A stretch of 64,000 nt of DNA, from contig NW_024881303.1 of the NCBI RefSeq assembly GCF_018691265.1, positions 13,819,777 to 13,883,776 of the forward strand, given 5' to 3'. How positions within the stretch are numbered: position 1 is the first letter of the stretch; each line of letters opens with the position of its first letter. The notes under the pieces are model-generated. The model ran no database searches, was not told where the DNA came from, and saw only the letters and a program-made list of their open reading frames with translations. The position numbers and the translations under genes were made by a program. Positions 24,111 to 36,500 of this stretch are shown here, in pieces. This DNA is from Tyto alba. Lineage: Eukaryota; Chordata; Aves; Strigiformes; Tytonidae.

Positions 24111-27100
24111 TTTCTAAGTCCATTACCATTTTGATTTTTCTCCAGACTTTGTGTTCCTAATACACAAAAACAGTGTCACCTCCTTTCTGACTATTGTCAT
24201 CTGAAGAACTCCTAAACAGAGCTGGCTGTGGGTGGCAGCAGGAGGCTGAATTGGCAGAAAATTTCTGTCTGGATACAATTATCAGCAAAGGAAACTCTGA
24301 GGCTACTGATGGCTGGTTTTTCACATTTTCAGAGCAAATTTCCTTCTTCATTTTCTAACCAAGAACAGTGTAATTCAGCAATAGTTAAAGGAGCTACAGT
24401 TTATATTTGCCTCTTACCTGTGTGACTGCAAAGGACTCAAGTCTGTTATCATCAGTCATATGAACAAAATCTAGGCTAATAAAGTCTAAGTAAACTCTTA
24501 CTCTGATTATAGCTGTTCTAAATAGCAACCACTCAAGAAGCAGTATTTTCTCCATGTGCAATTCTTTCTGTATTAGCTCTAGGCTTCATTCCCCCCACTA
24601 TTGATGGATCTTTTCAACTACTAACTTGATCTTTTTAAGATTAATAGTTATTGTATGTTGCAGTAAAACATGTGTGGGGCATCTGGTAGCAACATATTCT
24701 TAAATTTTGCATGTGACCATCTCATGGTTGCTCTTCTAGGAGTTATTTCATGGTTCATCAAAGCTCCAAACTCCCTAATGAGTCAAACAGTTCTTACTGT
24801 GAATGAGGTAGATATTTCTGTTGCCTGGCTTGTTTTTAAAGAAAAAAAGGTCTGTATATGTTGTTGAGTGATTTCAAAGTTATTTAAGGACAAATAGTAT
24901 GAGAATGCAACTCTCCCAAACTAATTTTATAGATAATTGGTGCATCAAAATATAAGTATTTTCCAAGCATATGCAGTATTTACAACTACATAAACAGTGT
25001 TCAGCACTGTGCACATTCTTGTATAAGTAGTTACATGATAGTGCTTTCTATACCTGTATGCTTTTCTCTTCCTCTGAAATACTGTGAAATATTGTGCCTG
25101 TGAAAATATAATGTGGAATAAAATGTTTGGTTTGTTACATAGTTTAAAATAATTAATTTCCTGCTGGAATGGTTTATTTAAGTCCTTATTAAATGTCATA
25201 AGAGATAAAGAGAAGAGCACATCCCTGCATATTCATTTATGTTTGTGCACACTGAATGAGGTAATGACACATGCAAAGAAGCACTTAGATGTTTAATTTT
25301 TAAAACCAATGTTCACAAAGGCTTGTGTGTGTATGCTATGCCCATAACTAAGAAAAAATCATCTCTATTCTGATTAGCCCTTTATATTACTGAAAATGCA
25401 CATAGGACCCTATTGGTGCTTTGTACAATACCAGTGTATGGCCTTTATCCAGCAATATGCATCTCCTGCAATGTAAAGGGAATCTGGAAAGATTTTTCAC
25501 AATGAAAAATTAAGGTGACAAACCATGGCAGATATATATAATTTCTTCTTGTGGAAGTAATGCAACTCAAGCAAAACTGCTGGCCAAAAGATCTGAAAGA
25601 ACCTGCCAGAGACAGCATGTCTTACAAAAATGGACTAAAAAAAAAAAATTCCTTGATATTTTTTGATCAATTTTGGAGTTTGGCTGTAATAAGAGGCAGA
25701 ACTTACTAAAATAAAAACACTTTTTAAACCAAATGTTGCCTTTCTTCCTGTCCTTCCCCCAGAAGAACTGCCTAACCAAAAAAACCCAAACCACACAACA
25801 GAAGTCATCCACAAATCCCCAAAAGCACCATCAGGAGCCCCCGACCTGTTAACAGGACCAAGAACATTTTTGAAAATTTGTCCAAGGTGGTCTTTTAGGA
25901 CACTTGGGACAACTGGGCAGCAAATATTTACAACAGAACTATGTTGTTGGCCACAACCACCTTGGGCAGCCTGTGCCCAGCAGTGATGGGTCACAGCTGC
26001 CCACACTGAGTGCAGAGCCCCCCCAGATCAGACCCATGGCACAGTGCCCAAGCAGCAGAACACAGGTGAAGACTTTATTCACTGCAGTGAATAAAGAACA
26101 CTTGGATATTTCTTGTTCTGCTCCCCATCTGACTGCCAGCCAGGCACTCCATTTCCACCCCACAGTCTTCAGTGGGTCTAGCCCAAAGAAGACCCAGAGA
26201 TCCTGGAAAAGGTGGTGCAATTGTCAGAGAAGTCAGAAGAAATTTTGCCATCCATTGAAAGAAATGGATCAGAGTTTTACCCCTGTAGTGGAATTGAGAA
26301 TAAACCCAACATCTCTTAATTATAATAGTAGTGTTACCAGCTTTTCCCTCCTACTCCCCAGCACTGGGAAGAATAAAATTATCACAGTGGGTAAATGCTA
26401 ACTGCATTGTGTCAGATAGGGCAAAACCCAAAAAATGTTATTTGAAGCAGGAAACATGCCTAGATAGAATGCTTGCCGAGCCCAGATGAATAGACACAGA
26501 TTAAGATAAAGGACTTTGACACGTCATTGTCAGTAAACAGCATGTTTACCCATCCAGCTTCTGGAATTCAACATTGAACAGGATGAACCTGACCCATTTT
26601 TGAATTTGCACTTACAGCTGTGCTGGGAGACTGGAGTTGACTAAGTATCTGCATTAAAATTTTCCAAACTGAAAAAAAAAAAAAAATAATATTCTTCTAT
26701 TAAAAAGAAAAATATAAAGAAAAGACTAGAAGAAAATACTTTATTTGCCCATAATTTGTATTTCATTAGCATAAGGTGAAAGTGTTTCCATAGGAACACC
26801 AGGGGTCTATAATTTCTAAATAATGATTTCTCCACAAAGAACCCAAAAAATCAGTTTCAGATTACAATGCAAGAATCTCCAAACACAGTTCACTTATGAA
26901 TATTACAGAGAAAACATGAATATTACAGTAAAGACTTTGAACATTAAATTGTAGCTGTAAATTGTTAAAGATACATTGGTTAGCTTAATATTTCAATCAC
27001 AGAAAAGAAAAATATGGGAAAATACTAGAAACAACAGTCAAAGTTACATTAAGTGTAATTTCACTGTATTCAGTGATCAAATTCATATGCCAGTGTGAAG

Positions 27101-28232
27101 TATGATGGGTCAGTATATCATCTATATATATTCAGATCACTCTAAATAGTTCCCTTTGTTTCCTATTTTGACTATAAAATGTTTTATGTCTATTTATTAC
27201 TTCTGTAGTCTCAATATAAAGATGAAAATATGCATGAAAATTAACTAAAAATTGTCTACTTGTCCATCATATGTTCACTTGGACAGCACCTCCAGCAAAG
27301 TGCTATACAAATACTAAGTTGGGTAGGATGATTATTAAGAATCAAGTCTCCCAGCTGGGCTTTAAAATGAATTGGAAAATATCACCTACAGGAGGGACAA
27401 TTTATAAAGAGACAAGGATTTCTCTGAATCTGACTCTCAAAGGAACCAAAAAGAAAAGATGAACAGAAAAGAGGAGGAAGAGGTGCTCAGGAAGATGATA
27501 TATTCCTAGGCTAGTCAGTAAAGAAATCTCAAAGAACTTTAGGGCTAGAGAGAAAGGGGATTTGAAGCTGGAGAGGAGGCAGGGATTTTGTATTTCTTTC
27601 ACATGTGACATATTGTGTTATTTAGGCATAAAATGTAACAGAGTTGGAAATCCTTTTATGGTATCTTGACATTATTTCTTCATATATGTAATTTTCCTCA
27701 GGAAGAAAATAATCTCTATGATTTGGATGTTTGATGTTGTACTTGGTGAGAAAAAAACCCCTAGATTCTTCTTTATGTATATGGTTAAGTGAAACAAGAG
27801 GAACATCACAAAACACAGATGAGGCCAGTGAACTCAAATGCCAGAGCCAGTCAGTGGGAGGGAGAGCTGTGGGTGTATTCCAGAAACAGTAAAGGGCAGC
27901 GGAAAAAAGAAAAAAAGACACAGGCTGAATGAAATGTCAGGCAGATCCCAAAAACAAGCAGTTGGACAGTGTCTCTGACCAGACACCTACATAAGGCTTT
28001 TATGATAAATTGCTTTTATCTTTCTCAAATAAAATTGTTTTAAACACCATGCATCCAAGCGGCAGATTTTTTACATGATCTCTGTGAATTAACATGAATA
28101 TACATTAAAAAATATGAAAAACTGACTGAAATCACACTTCTAGGTGGAAACAGAGTCCCAAGATAGAAAATTTTGGCTGAAAGCACAGACTATGGTAAAG
28201 TGTACTGTACAGATAATTTCCCAACAAGGGAG

Positions 28233-28278
28233 AAAGAGCACTTACAAGATGGGGATGACCATCTTGTAAGTGCTCTTT
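28233..28278. repeat. Perfect 20-bp inverted repeat with 6-nt spacer
   Basis: The left arm at 28233-28252 (AAAGAGCACTTACAAGATGG) is the exact reverse complement of the right arm at 28259-28278. The spacer is GGATGA at 28253-28258. Pairing stops abruptly outside the arms. The RNA of either strand would form a 20-bp hairpin, short for a microRNA precursor. A fold-back (template-switch) mutation is the simplest origin. Confidence 0.95.
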
Positions 28279-29945
28279 GTGGTTTGTGAAAGTTAACCAG
28301 ATACGTTGAAGTGGTAAATGATTGCCTATTCAGAAAGTATGCACAAGGGACTAAACTAAGGCCACAGGCTGGTACAACCCTGATGGACTAGAGCAGTTAC
28401 TGTTACAAGGAATTAATGTTAACAGAAACTTGCTTTGAGCATAGAGAAAAAATAAGGGTGCTACTTAAGTACACTAAAGGGCTTCCTTGCACAGTTGCTT
28501 GTAGAAACACAGCAGCTGTGCTTGTTAGAAGAGAGCATGAAGTGTGTTCAACACACAGTTCCTGGGTCTGAAAAACCCACCAGGCATCCCAGTCCCCGTC
28601 AGGTTCTCAGTATGTGCAACGTTACTGAGTAGCCCACCCTCACACACCGACCTGGCCCTCTGGAAAGAGAGCAAACAGCTGCAACAGCTAAGAATTTTTT
28701 TCTCTGGAGATAGTAGGTGCTGTATTTGGGCTCAGGTCCTTTCTGTCATGTTCTCTGCTTAGAAAAAAAAATATTAAAAATGAAAAACATATGTGGAAAA
28801 GCTTTGTTTTCTTCAACATTGAAAAAGTCTTTAATTCCAGTCCAATAACTGTTTCATGAACGGCATCATGAGCTTCCTTCGTTTAGTGGCCTGATTTGTA
28901 CCTCATCACACATCCCTAATAAACACTGTGAAAACTGAACTGTCTGGGTTAAAGCTGTATGTGCCCAGCAAGACAAATTTGAGAACAAAACCATTCAAAG
29001 AGTATAATTAAATTCACTATGACTTATTCTATGAAACAACAGCCTGTCAGCTAATAGTTCACAAATTATTAATAAAGTATGTGATCCTAAAACGTGAGAG
29101 ATACCACCTACCATATAATTAATTATTTTTTAAAAACTGAAGGTTTAAATTCTTACAGGTAAAACAAAATAACAGCTTTATTAAGATATGTTTAAAGTCA
29201 GAAGGTGACAGGTCAGGTCAGTAAGTTACAGCATTTGTTCTCTCACAATGCTTTCCACCATGCCCCCTGTTTAAATTCACATTAATCTCCAGTTTTGTGA
29301 GAAATTAGTTCAGTACCCAGCCCTGGCTCTGTAAAAAGGAAGAAGTTTCTCTGCTAGTGTCAGGGGTATGTATCACTCCCCCCACCAACTGGCTCTCACT
29401 GTGCCGTGCCATCAGAGCTCTCATCCTGATTAAAGCTAACTGGCAATGGCTTTTCAGCCTATGTAGCAGGGACATTTCCATCTGGATCACGAGGAGCTAT
29501 TTCTCTCATCCTTGCCACTCTGCAGTTCTTAGAGGATGAAGCCAGCAGCACAGTGACAACAAACTTGGGGGTCCATGGAGTCAGCTAGCTGTTACAATAT
29601 CGCAGATGACAATGTCTTTATCGATGTGTCCTGCTTTAGCACCTGTGTAGAAGTGAAAGACCATTATGACTCCATTACAGTAGGACCTTTGACATAGAAA
29701 CATTTCTCACTGATATTATTTCTAGACCGGCAAAGCTGTCATTCCATACTAGTTAACTGTAATTATCATTTTTACTATAACAATAGTAAGTTTTGCAGGC
29801 AACAGATTTTACCACCATCTCTGAATGTGCAAGATTTAATTATATATTGAAACTTATTAAATCAACACTTCCTATACAATAAAATATCTAAGCAGAGAAT
29901 ACTGATAACCTGTCTTTCAAAGCCTTATTAAATTGTTCCCAAAAA

Positions 29946-30037
29946 TTTTGGAACATTTTATGAGCCATTGTTTTTTTTTGTTTTGTTTTGGAACATTTTT
30001 GGTTTTGTTTTGTTTTGTTTTGGTTTGGGTTTTTTTG
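29946..30037. repeat. Duplicated TTTTGGAACATTTT plus (TTTTG)n
   Basis: The 14-mer TTTTGGAACATTTT occurs at 29946-29959 and again at 29986-29999, 40 bp apart. Each copy is followed by T/G-rich sequence; after the second it is (TTTTG)n. This looks like a local tandem duplication followed by microsatellite growth. Confidence 0.8.
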
Positions 30038-31439
30038 GCAAAGCAGTTGTCTAGCACAGTAAGTTAGGATTAAGTATAAGCAGCTGGAATGTTTACTGCA
30101 TGTTTGCACCTGCATGTTGAGTAATAAGGCCCAAGAGATTTGATGAACCCACAAAAATCACACAGAAAGACAAAGGAGGACAGTGGATTGGAGAACAGCC
30201 TGCAGAAGAGGGTGTGACACTACCAGCTTGTCTTCTTGAGGCGGCCCATAACAATGTGGGCATTCAGTTGCATAGTAATGGGCTAAATATGAGCATTTTT
30301 TATCTATGCCAGTTTGTATTCATACCTCCCATATTATTTAAACATGAAGTAAAAAAATATTTCTGTGTTTCTTCTTAACAGAAAATCTTCCAAAGACAGT
30401 TGCTGAAAATGCATATTATTATCCTGAGGCACCATAACATCCATATTAATCTCTCAAGAGAGCTCTTGGGAGAGCTGTTTTATGATTATATAAGATGGTT
30501 TTGAATATCTTCACAAGATAATAAACAGTGTCAGCTTCTCCCACTGCTTTCATTACTAAGTCCTCAAAAATTAGTGTATCTCCTGTTGACATGGTTTTGA
30601 ATAAAACCTGAGTATTTCCTGAATGATAGGTCAGACTGGCAAGAGAATATATATAGTTAGATACTTACATTGTTTCACAGTAAATTTCTTATGAGAGTTG
30701 TATAAAATGTATTATAATACCGCAGCACTGTCTCAAGTATAAAGACAGAGGGTGGAAAAAAATTATAAAAAAAAACCCATAACAAACTGAAAAACAGTAT
30801 GTTTTGCCTTATGATCAGCCCATAGTAAACCACTTCACTATGTGTAGTTAGTAACGAGATGGAGGAGCCAAGAGCCTGTCCTTGTAATTGGCACATAGAA
30901 AAACCCAACTTTTTTACAGCTATGGGATTAAAGTAAGAGCAGTAAATAATCTGAATGCATTGTCCTTTTCTGTGCTTTGACATTCAAGGCCAAATTAATA
31001 TTCTGGTCAGATCCTGAGAGTCTAAGTCACTTTTCAACAAGGCACTGAGCAATTCCTGATAAAACTCTTAAAAGTGATTATTGAAAATGGCTATTTTTGA
31101 CAATTATTTCTAATAAAACTGTGGTTTACAGTGAGGACAACAGAATTCTCAGCTCAATTCAAAAGGCTAAATGCATAAATATATTGCACCAGAATCAGTA
31201 CTATGTAAACTTTTAGCAGCTTAAGAAAGATACTCAAAACCAAAAAGTTGGCTAATATCTGTTGAAGATGACCTGAAAAATCCATTTTTGGCTGTTTAAA
31301 TATATTATTTATGACATAACCTTACACGGGTATCTTACAGAAAAATTACTTTGCAGTCACCTGTCTCATTCAGTGAATTTGAGAGGCATTACTTAATTAA
31401 TGAGCTTTGACTTTGTACAACTTGTGTTGTACAAAATGT

Positions 31440-33530
31440 GCTATAAATAAACCCCAAGGCCACACAGTTCAAACTGGTCTTGACACCTATTTCTCTCCTC
31501 ACAGATGCTTAAGCACTGCTCACTGTTATGAACCTCCCCATTTTAGGGATGCTTCCAAAATCACATTACCACAATTCTCTTAGCATCCTTGAAGCTGCCT
31601 TTCCTGACCATACACAAGGAGTTGTGTGGGTGCTCCTTAAAGCACACTCTGACTTGAGAGTTTTCCCCACCCCAAATGCCATGTAAAGTTCCCAGAGCCC
31701 TTACAATACAGACAACCTGCACATCTAATTGGGGGAAGGGGGGCATCCCCTTCATCTCAAAGGCCTGATGTTAGCTAACACTTTTTCTACAAAGCAGCAC
31801 CTCCTTACCACATACTTGCCCATGACCCAACATCCCAGACACTTTCTTTTATGTGTACACTACTTTACTTAAAATATGGAGACAAAACACCTAGACAAAT
31901 CTGTTGGCAGACTACAGCTTTGAGCAAAGTTGGAGTGGAGTGGAAGCCTACTTGGTTCATCTCTATATGGGCAGGCTACACAAGAAAACCAAGTTTCAGA
32001 AAGGCCATCCAGAATGGCCACATCTTTGTTAAGACTGCTTACACCTGGGGTACACTTGTACTGGTGAGTTGTGCCATCAACAGAAAAAATCTCAAGGATG
32101 TTCCAATGAGGATAAAGATAACAATTCTTATTTGAAAGGAAAAGTACTCCTCATGATCAATAAAATCCTCAGCCCAGTAAGGGATCCCACTGCCTCCTGT
32201 GGACATTCACTATGGCATCTTTTGACAAGAGAAAAGGGAAGAAGCTTCATAATCTACCAGGCAGAGAAAAATGACAAGAAAAACATAACATAGAAATGCC
32301 CAGTAGTATACTTATAACGTGAGGGCAGGGACTGAGAGCAGCCAAAATTATGTTGAAAGGCTAGGATTGCTTCCTGATGGCAGTAAGATACCTTTGCCAG
32401 GACAGAACTTATCACCATGCTGGTGTTGTGACTCCAGCTGGCCCTTCACGTAGCTCTTGACTCACAGGTCAATACCAACAAGGTTTTGGCCACCACTTCT
32501 TTGGGATTCAGAAAATCTTCATTTATCAGCTAGATACTTTTCTCTGAGTGGCAGCTGGGATGCCCTTCCCAGGGCTCTATAGGGTCCTTACTTGTGCTCA
32601 GCAACAGGCAGCAAACTTTCTGCCATGGAGTGAAGAACTCCATGCTGTGCTGGCCAGTGCAGGCTGGCTTTTAAGGTTTACTCCTTATGAAAAGCCCCTG
32701 TACTGAGGCCAATATGATTGTGTTTGACAATAAGAAAATACTTCACACTTGACAACAGTTTAAAGCATTTCTACAATTCACCACATGCATTTGACCAACA
32801 ATAACAACTGACAGCTGTTGTCCTGCTCTACCAGGTAGAAATGAGGACCATGCTTTGCTAATAAAAGATATTTTCCTTCAGAACAGACCATATAAGCCTT
32901 GGATTCCCTTGCAAGCTTTGGTGGTGAGGGTCTAAAAATAGGCAGAGCTGCAGGTTCTGCCAAGTTAGACATCTTTTCTGGGGACAATCCAACCCCATTG
33001 CTGCTGTCTTTTCTCTGACTCTATTCTTGGGCTCACGTTTCCACCTCAACAGCTCTAGCATTATCCCAGCAGCTGATTTAGCCTCTTTCTGACTTTATAT
33101 CTCAAGCTCTGGAGTACCTTAGGAGGCAGCTATGATCCTCTGCCATGGTCAGCTCCTCCATTAACCACCATTTCTCTAGATTCCTCTTACATGCCAAAAT
33201 TTTAGTCCAAATGGGTAACATCTAACAAAGCCCTAAGGAACAAAATACTGCATCTTACCATTAGAAGTGGCCAATAAACATGAGAGATGCCTCACAAAGC
33301 TACTCCTCTCCGTGGGAGCAAGTACATCAGGAAGGGAGAAGCTTTCTGATAGACTGCTTAAGATAACTTTTGCAAGGTGAATTTCTAGAGCACCATTACA
33401 GTTATTGACTGAACCCTGACACCTGGGGCTCTTTGGCAATTCCTTCTCCCACCACCCCAAGAAATTTCTCTCAGAAAGTAAGATTTTGCTGCAACTGAAG
33501 TAATCTATAGGAAAGAGCTTCTCTTTCAAA
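31440..33530. other. GC-richer unrecognised stretch
   Basis: Base composition is visibly richer in C and G than the flanks, with several overlapping frames: 94 codons plus at 31851-32135, 69 codons minus at 32778-32987 and 98 codons minus at 33233-33529. None shows a domain I know. It may be an old, unrecognised transposon, a decayed pseudogene or simply local composition. Confidence 0.4.
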
Positions 33531-36500
33531 CTGTTAACTATTTTTTTTTCATTATGATTCTCCAGTCCTTAAGCTGTATCATCAGCTTTTTCACTTAAAA
33601 TTAAATTTATTTCCATAATATGTTATATATGCACATATGCTTTACATTACATTCTTCACACTGAGAAATCTAGAAAAAGTAAGAAGTCGGGGAATACAAA
33701 AAATTATTATTTGAAGTAGTGCTAAAATTTGGCTGAAATTATGCTTAAGTAGTAGGTAAACTTTTTGTCTGGGAGGCTGAATTCCCCCAGACATATTACT
33801 CTAATCAAAACTACACAAAAAAAATGTACATAATATTTATACAAGAGATTTGGACGCTTTCATTAAAAGGAAGACTATACACAAATATGGACAGGTGGGA
33901 AGGAGCCACCCTGTGCCTATCTGTTTATCTGTCTATCTGCCTGTGTTGGTCTCTTTCAGTGGCCAGAGATCTCTTTTTGAAGGGGTGGGTGTAAGCTGGC
34001 CCTTTCCACCCTCTCTCAAACATCTCAGTGGATCTGTTCCCCCAGTGACACCAGCTAACAGAGGATCCTAATGCCTTCTTCCTTTCCTTCTCCTCCCTGC
34101 TCACAGACTCCCTGTCAGTCGCAAGACCATCAGCTGTCATTATGCCCCAGTATCTAGCTAAGACTGAAATATAATTGCATTTAGGTAATAAATAGGAAAG
34201 AAACAAAATTACATAGAATAATTATGGATCAGATTCATAGAGAAATATGAACGTTGGTTTAGGCCCCTATAATTATTTCTGACCTTACACATCTGCAAAA
34301 ACTTAACTGTGACCAATTCTTTCTGGTGTGGGTAAAGAATTTTGAATTTATTTTGAACAGATGTGTCATTATTACCTTACTTATCATGGCCAGGTGGAAC
34401 ACCTATTTCCAAATTGCTCTTGAGCTAATATCCTTTGTTCCAGTTAGGTTATTAACATTATCATTTCCACACCCTGGGGACTTTTTGCCATTTTGAAATG
34501 TCTTTTTCCCCAGATTCAAGCTTAAATCAATCACAGATGTTGTTCCAATGTAGATTTTTTAAACAGAATGGGCCAAACTGCAAATTCTTATCTTATGATC
34601 GATTTCAGTGGGGCTATGGTAAGTGCTTGCAGTAGTGAAAATCTGCAATTGCTTCAGGAGAATTACAGCTATGCAGTTAGAGTAAGTACAGGACTAACCC
34701 CCTTGTGCTGCAGACACCCACAAATTAATGCAAAGCCAATGTACAGACTTCTAACACAGATGACTGACATTAGCTTTAGTATAACACGATGATCCTGAAA
34801 TTACTTGAGTCAGGTTAGAGATGGAGTGCTTCAACCCAGATTTGGAATACCATCCAAAATGGATGGAGAATTCAGATTTCATGGTTTGGTTGGGCTTTCC
34901 ATTAAAACAGAAGTCCAGACCTTACCCTGAACATAGTTTGTCTAACACCAAGTTTGTGTATGAGGATTTTCATACAAACTGGAAAATATTTTGCTTAAAT
35001 AGAAAAGATATCATAAAGAAAGAGCAATTTGCTTGACTGTACAAGGAATAATTTCACAGAAGTGCAATTACAGGGCCCTGAAATTACTCTCAGCTTATGC
35101 AATTGTAAATGAGAAGGTGATTTTATCAGCTGTGAAAACTGCACACAGAGGATGCATAGACAGATGCATCTCAACTTTAAATGTGTAATGCTTCCACTAG
35201 CAGTTGGGGACTGGGTAAACAACAACCACATCAGTTCTCTTTAAGGACTTCTGCTGCTATCTTTTTTGGTCTGGTGCCTCTGGAAATAATTAGTAAGCCC
35301 TCATAAATGATGTTTATAATATATTAAGTGCTGCCAAGCCCTGAAGCATACAGTAAGTCTCTTTAAAAAAAGTGAAAATACATAATGAATGATGATCACC
35401 TGCAATATGAATTATAGATTCTGTGCAAGTTAGCCTGATTCACGATTATGCAGTGCTTAAGGGTCTGATGCTACATTTACATTTTTACCATGAGCCTTTT
35501 TGGTTTGTATCATCTTGAAATATAGATTAAAACTCCACAGCTAGATGATTAATTAAGTCTAAAAAAACCCTGCGTGCCTGATCTCCATGTACTGAAAATT
35601 AATGCAGTGCCATTTTTACCCCAGATGAATATCCAGCTCTGAATTTCAGTGAGACCCTAAGACATGAGGACTGAAGCTTTTATTTACACAAAAATGGGAC
35701 TTCCTGGAATGTCAATTCTGTAATTTATTTTTGCTAGATGAGAGAACAAATGTATTTTGATATGAAGTCAGTATGTTTCACAAATTCTTTAGATGCAGTC
35801 TTTCATCTGGAAAAAAAAAACCCATCAAATTGTGGACCACTTAGTGGAAAACTCAGTGGAGGACAGGAAACTTAGATACAAAAATTAACCATACTCTGCC
35901 CAGTGTGTGTGGTTCTAATAAGTCCCACATAGGAATTCAAAGAAATTGACTGCATATCAGTGACTGGGCTGTCTGACTGCAAAAGCTGATAAGAACAGCC
36001 ATACTGCCTAGCACAGGAATAGTTTTTTAAACTCTTGGAGAACTGAATAATGTGGCTGAATAGCGAAGCAGTGATATGTGTTTTCCAACACCTTGCTTGT
36101 GCAGAGTAAAACTGTCTTTGATAAATTATTCAAAACATAACTGCTAACCTATTTAAGTTTGAAAATATGTGCACTGTAATCAGGAATCATGTTTTTCAGC
36201 CATTTGAACAGCTACTCTTCAACTCTGACATTCTCTGAAATGCCTGCACAAAACAGTACATGAAGATATCTATGTCCAATAAACCATTCGGAGCAGTAAA
36301 TCTTTCACAGTTCTGGGGCAGTGTGTCAAAGAAATCTAACTGTTCCCTGAATATAGAAAAGTCTATTTAAGTATAACATGCAGAAAGTGTGTAAGAATAC
36401 TTCCCATTTCTGCAGGTCTTTCCAGTGTAACTTTAAGCATGACAGCTGCTCCATTCGCGTCAAAATGTTAATGACATTTCTTCAATAATTTATCAAGGTT

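Larger units (their letters stand above)
23256..31439. other. Unique AT-rich non-coding stretch
   Basis: No gene is recognised. It holds the G/T-rich tract at 23992-24110, the (TTTTG)n tract at 29960-30037 and the inverted repeat at 28233-28278. The 165-codon plus frame at 25904-26401 is the longest in this part but is low in recognisable features, overlaps minus-strand frames and has no known domain, so I do not call it a gene. A piece at about 27290-27345 (AAAGTGCTATACAAATACTA) recalls the 3' end of CORE-SINEs. Confidence 0.55.

Noticed and set aside
25904..26401. 165-codon plus-strand open frame
   Set aside because: No recognisable domain, no splice or promoter context, and overlapping frames on the minus strand. 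It may be a decayed element, but I cannot support a gene.
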